In this document: positions 5,542 to 6,141 of the stretch, piece by piece
Numbering within the stretch: position 1 is the first letter of the stretch
Layout of the letters: every line of letters starts with the position of its first letter
NCBI GenBank assembly: GCA_945836565.1
Contig: CAMALN010000103.1
Coordinates: 1-6,141 of the forward strand
DNA: 6,141 nt
Origin: an uncultured Lachnospiraceae bacterium
GTDB taxonomy: Bacteria; Bacillota; Clostridia; Lachnospirales; Lachnospiraceae
Direction: 5' to 3'
Notes under the pieces: generated by a model
Databases searched by the model: none
Told to the model about the DNA's origin: nothing
The model's input: the letters and a program-made list of their open reading frames with translations, nothing else
Position numbers and translations under genes: made by a program

Positions 5542-5570
5542 TATATATGTGACACGGTGCGGAAATATGA
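5542..5570 (-). promoter_or_regulatory. SigE-type promoter of the spoIIIA operon
   Basis: On the minus strand TCATATT (5570-5564) is followed after 14 bases by CATATATA (5549-5542). This fits the SigE consensus (ATATT, 13-15 bases, CATACAAT) with six of eight -10 positions. It lies between the efp terminator and spoIIIAA, where the Bacillus operon is known to carry its SigE promoter. The predicted start (about 5535) would fall at the Shine-Dalgarno site, giving an unusually short leader. An overlapping CATATT at 5575-5570 and TATAAT at 5543-5538 are less well spaced alternatives. Confidence 0.6.
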
Positions 5571-5585
5571 ATATGAATTTTTAAT

Positions 5586-5637
5586 AAAAAAGCCAATGGG
5601 GACAGTAAAAAAGCCACTTTTCCTGTCCCCACTGGCT
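5586..5637 (-). terminator. Rho-independent terminator of efp
   Basis: Read on the minus strand, a 15-base arm (5637-5623) pairs with 5605-5591 with one mismatch around a 17-base loop whose AAAA and TTTT can extend the stem. It is followed by TTTTTT (5591-5586). It begins 12 bases after the efp stop and separates efp from the sporulation operon. The loop carries a second copy of TGGCTTTTTT, which can pair with the first arm to make a smaller hairpin. No T-run follows on the plus strand. Confidence 0.93.
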
Positions 5638-5649
5638 CATATAACAAAA

Positions 5650-6141
5650 TTAAGCTCTGCTCTTATATTCGCCTGTTCTTGTATCAACTACTATGAAGTC
5701 ACCCTCATTTACGAAGAGAGGTACATTAAGCTTTGCACCTGTCTCAAGCTCACAAGGCTTAGTAGCATTTGTAGTAGTATTTCCCTTTACACCCGGCTCA
5801 CAGTGTGTAATCTGAAGTGTAACCTCAATAGGTGGCTCTACTGCGAATACCTGTCCGTTGTGTGACTGAAGACCACAAGTCTCATTCTCCTTAACGAACT
5901 TCATAGACTCTGCTGCAAAATCTCTTGCTATAGGAATCATATCAAATGTATCAGGATCCATAAAGTAGAAGAAATCATCATCAGAATATGAATACTGCAT
6001 CTGCTTCTTCTCGATATGTGCAGTCTCACACTTCTCTGTTGGACGGAAGGTCTTCTCAACTACACCACCGGTCTTGATATTCTTAAGCTTTGTACGAACG
6101 AAAGCTGCACCCTTACCAGGCTTAACATGCATAAATTCTAT
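5650..6141 (-). CDS. efp: Elongation factor P, 5' end cut by the window
   Basis: Translation elongation factor P binds ribosomes stalled at consecutive prolines and stimulates peptide bond formation. The last 163 residues are seen, out of about 185 expected, so the start lies outside the window. The frame is open to the edge and begins [20 protein letters not shown]. The loop KPGKGAAF holds the conserved lysine, the residue modified in many bacteria (5-aminopentanol in Bacillus). Further family marks are [18 protein letters not shown] and the C-terminal signature VDTRTGEY. The in-frame ATG at 6132 is internal, because the family has about 20 more residues before it. efp next to spoIIIAA is also the Bacillus arrangement. 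A terminator follows, so it is probably a separate vegetative unit. Confidence 0.97.
   Translation of the reverse strand: MEFMHVKPGKGAAFVRTKLKNIKTGGVVEKTFRPTEKCETAHIEKKQMQYSYSDDDFFYFMDPDTFDMIPIARDFAAESMKFVKENETCGLQSHNGQVFAVEPPIEVTLQITHCEPGVKGNTTTNATKPCELETGAKLNVPLFVNEGDFIVVDTRTGEYKSRA

Noticed and set aside
5538..5543. SigA promoter before spoIIIAA (TATAAT)
   Set aside because: At 17 bases upstream the sequence is ATTTCC, not a -35 box, and the start would fall within the Shine-Dalgarno site. The SigE-type pair fits better.

Overview
The window holds a complete eight-gene spoIIIA sporulation operon (spoIIIAA to spoIIIAH), all on the minus strand. It is preceded by the 3' part of efp (translation elongation factor P), which runs off the right edge. 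The protein families and the efp-spoIIIAA neighbourhood mark an endospore-forming Firmicute. The moderate A+T content, the sequence style of EF-P and the short AF/AG proteins suggest Clostridia, probably a gut or rumen Lachnospiraceae-type organism. That placement is inference from sequence style, not from a database search.

Layout, read along the minus strand from right to left: efp (6141-5650, partial); a strong Rho-independent terminator (5637-5586); a SigE-like promoter (5570-5542) and Shine-Dalgarno site; spoIIIAA (ATPase); spoIIIAB; spoIIIAC; spoIIIAD; spoIIIAE; spoIIIAF; spoIIIAG; a 157-base gap with a second SigE-like promoter candidate (869-841); spoIIIAH; then a SigA-type promoter candidate and a perfect Shine-Dalgarno sequence at the left edge for the next gene, outside the window. 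AA to AG are separated by only 2-35 bases and look like one translationally coupled unit. AH is the only member with a real leader of its own. No plus-strand gene is supported.

Together the products build the SpoIIIA part of the SpoIIIA-SpoIIQ 'feeding tube' between mother cell and forespore. AA is the cytoplasmic motor ATPase related to type II/IV secretion ATPases. AB is the GspF-like membrane adaptor. AC, AD and AE are polytopic membrane proteins. AF, AG and AH carry ring-building domains, AH being the known partner of forespore SpoIIQ in Bacillus.

The oddest part is the N-terminal, probably intermembrane, segment of SpoIIIAE. About 65 residues have threonine at nearly every second position (Thr-Asp/His/Asn/Glu), encoded by a degenerate hexanucleotide repeat with 12-base sub-blocks. 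I know of no such insertion in the Bacillus protein. Other points are a SpoIIIAG apparently lacking the beta-triangle insertion, a very acidic linker in SpoIIIAH, a perfect 12-bp inverted repeat inside spoIIIAA, and an efp terminator with two overlapping hairpin options.
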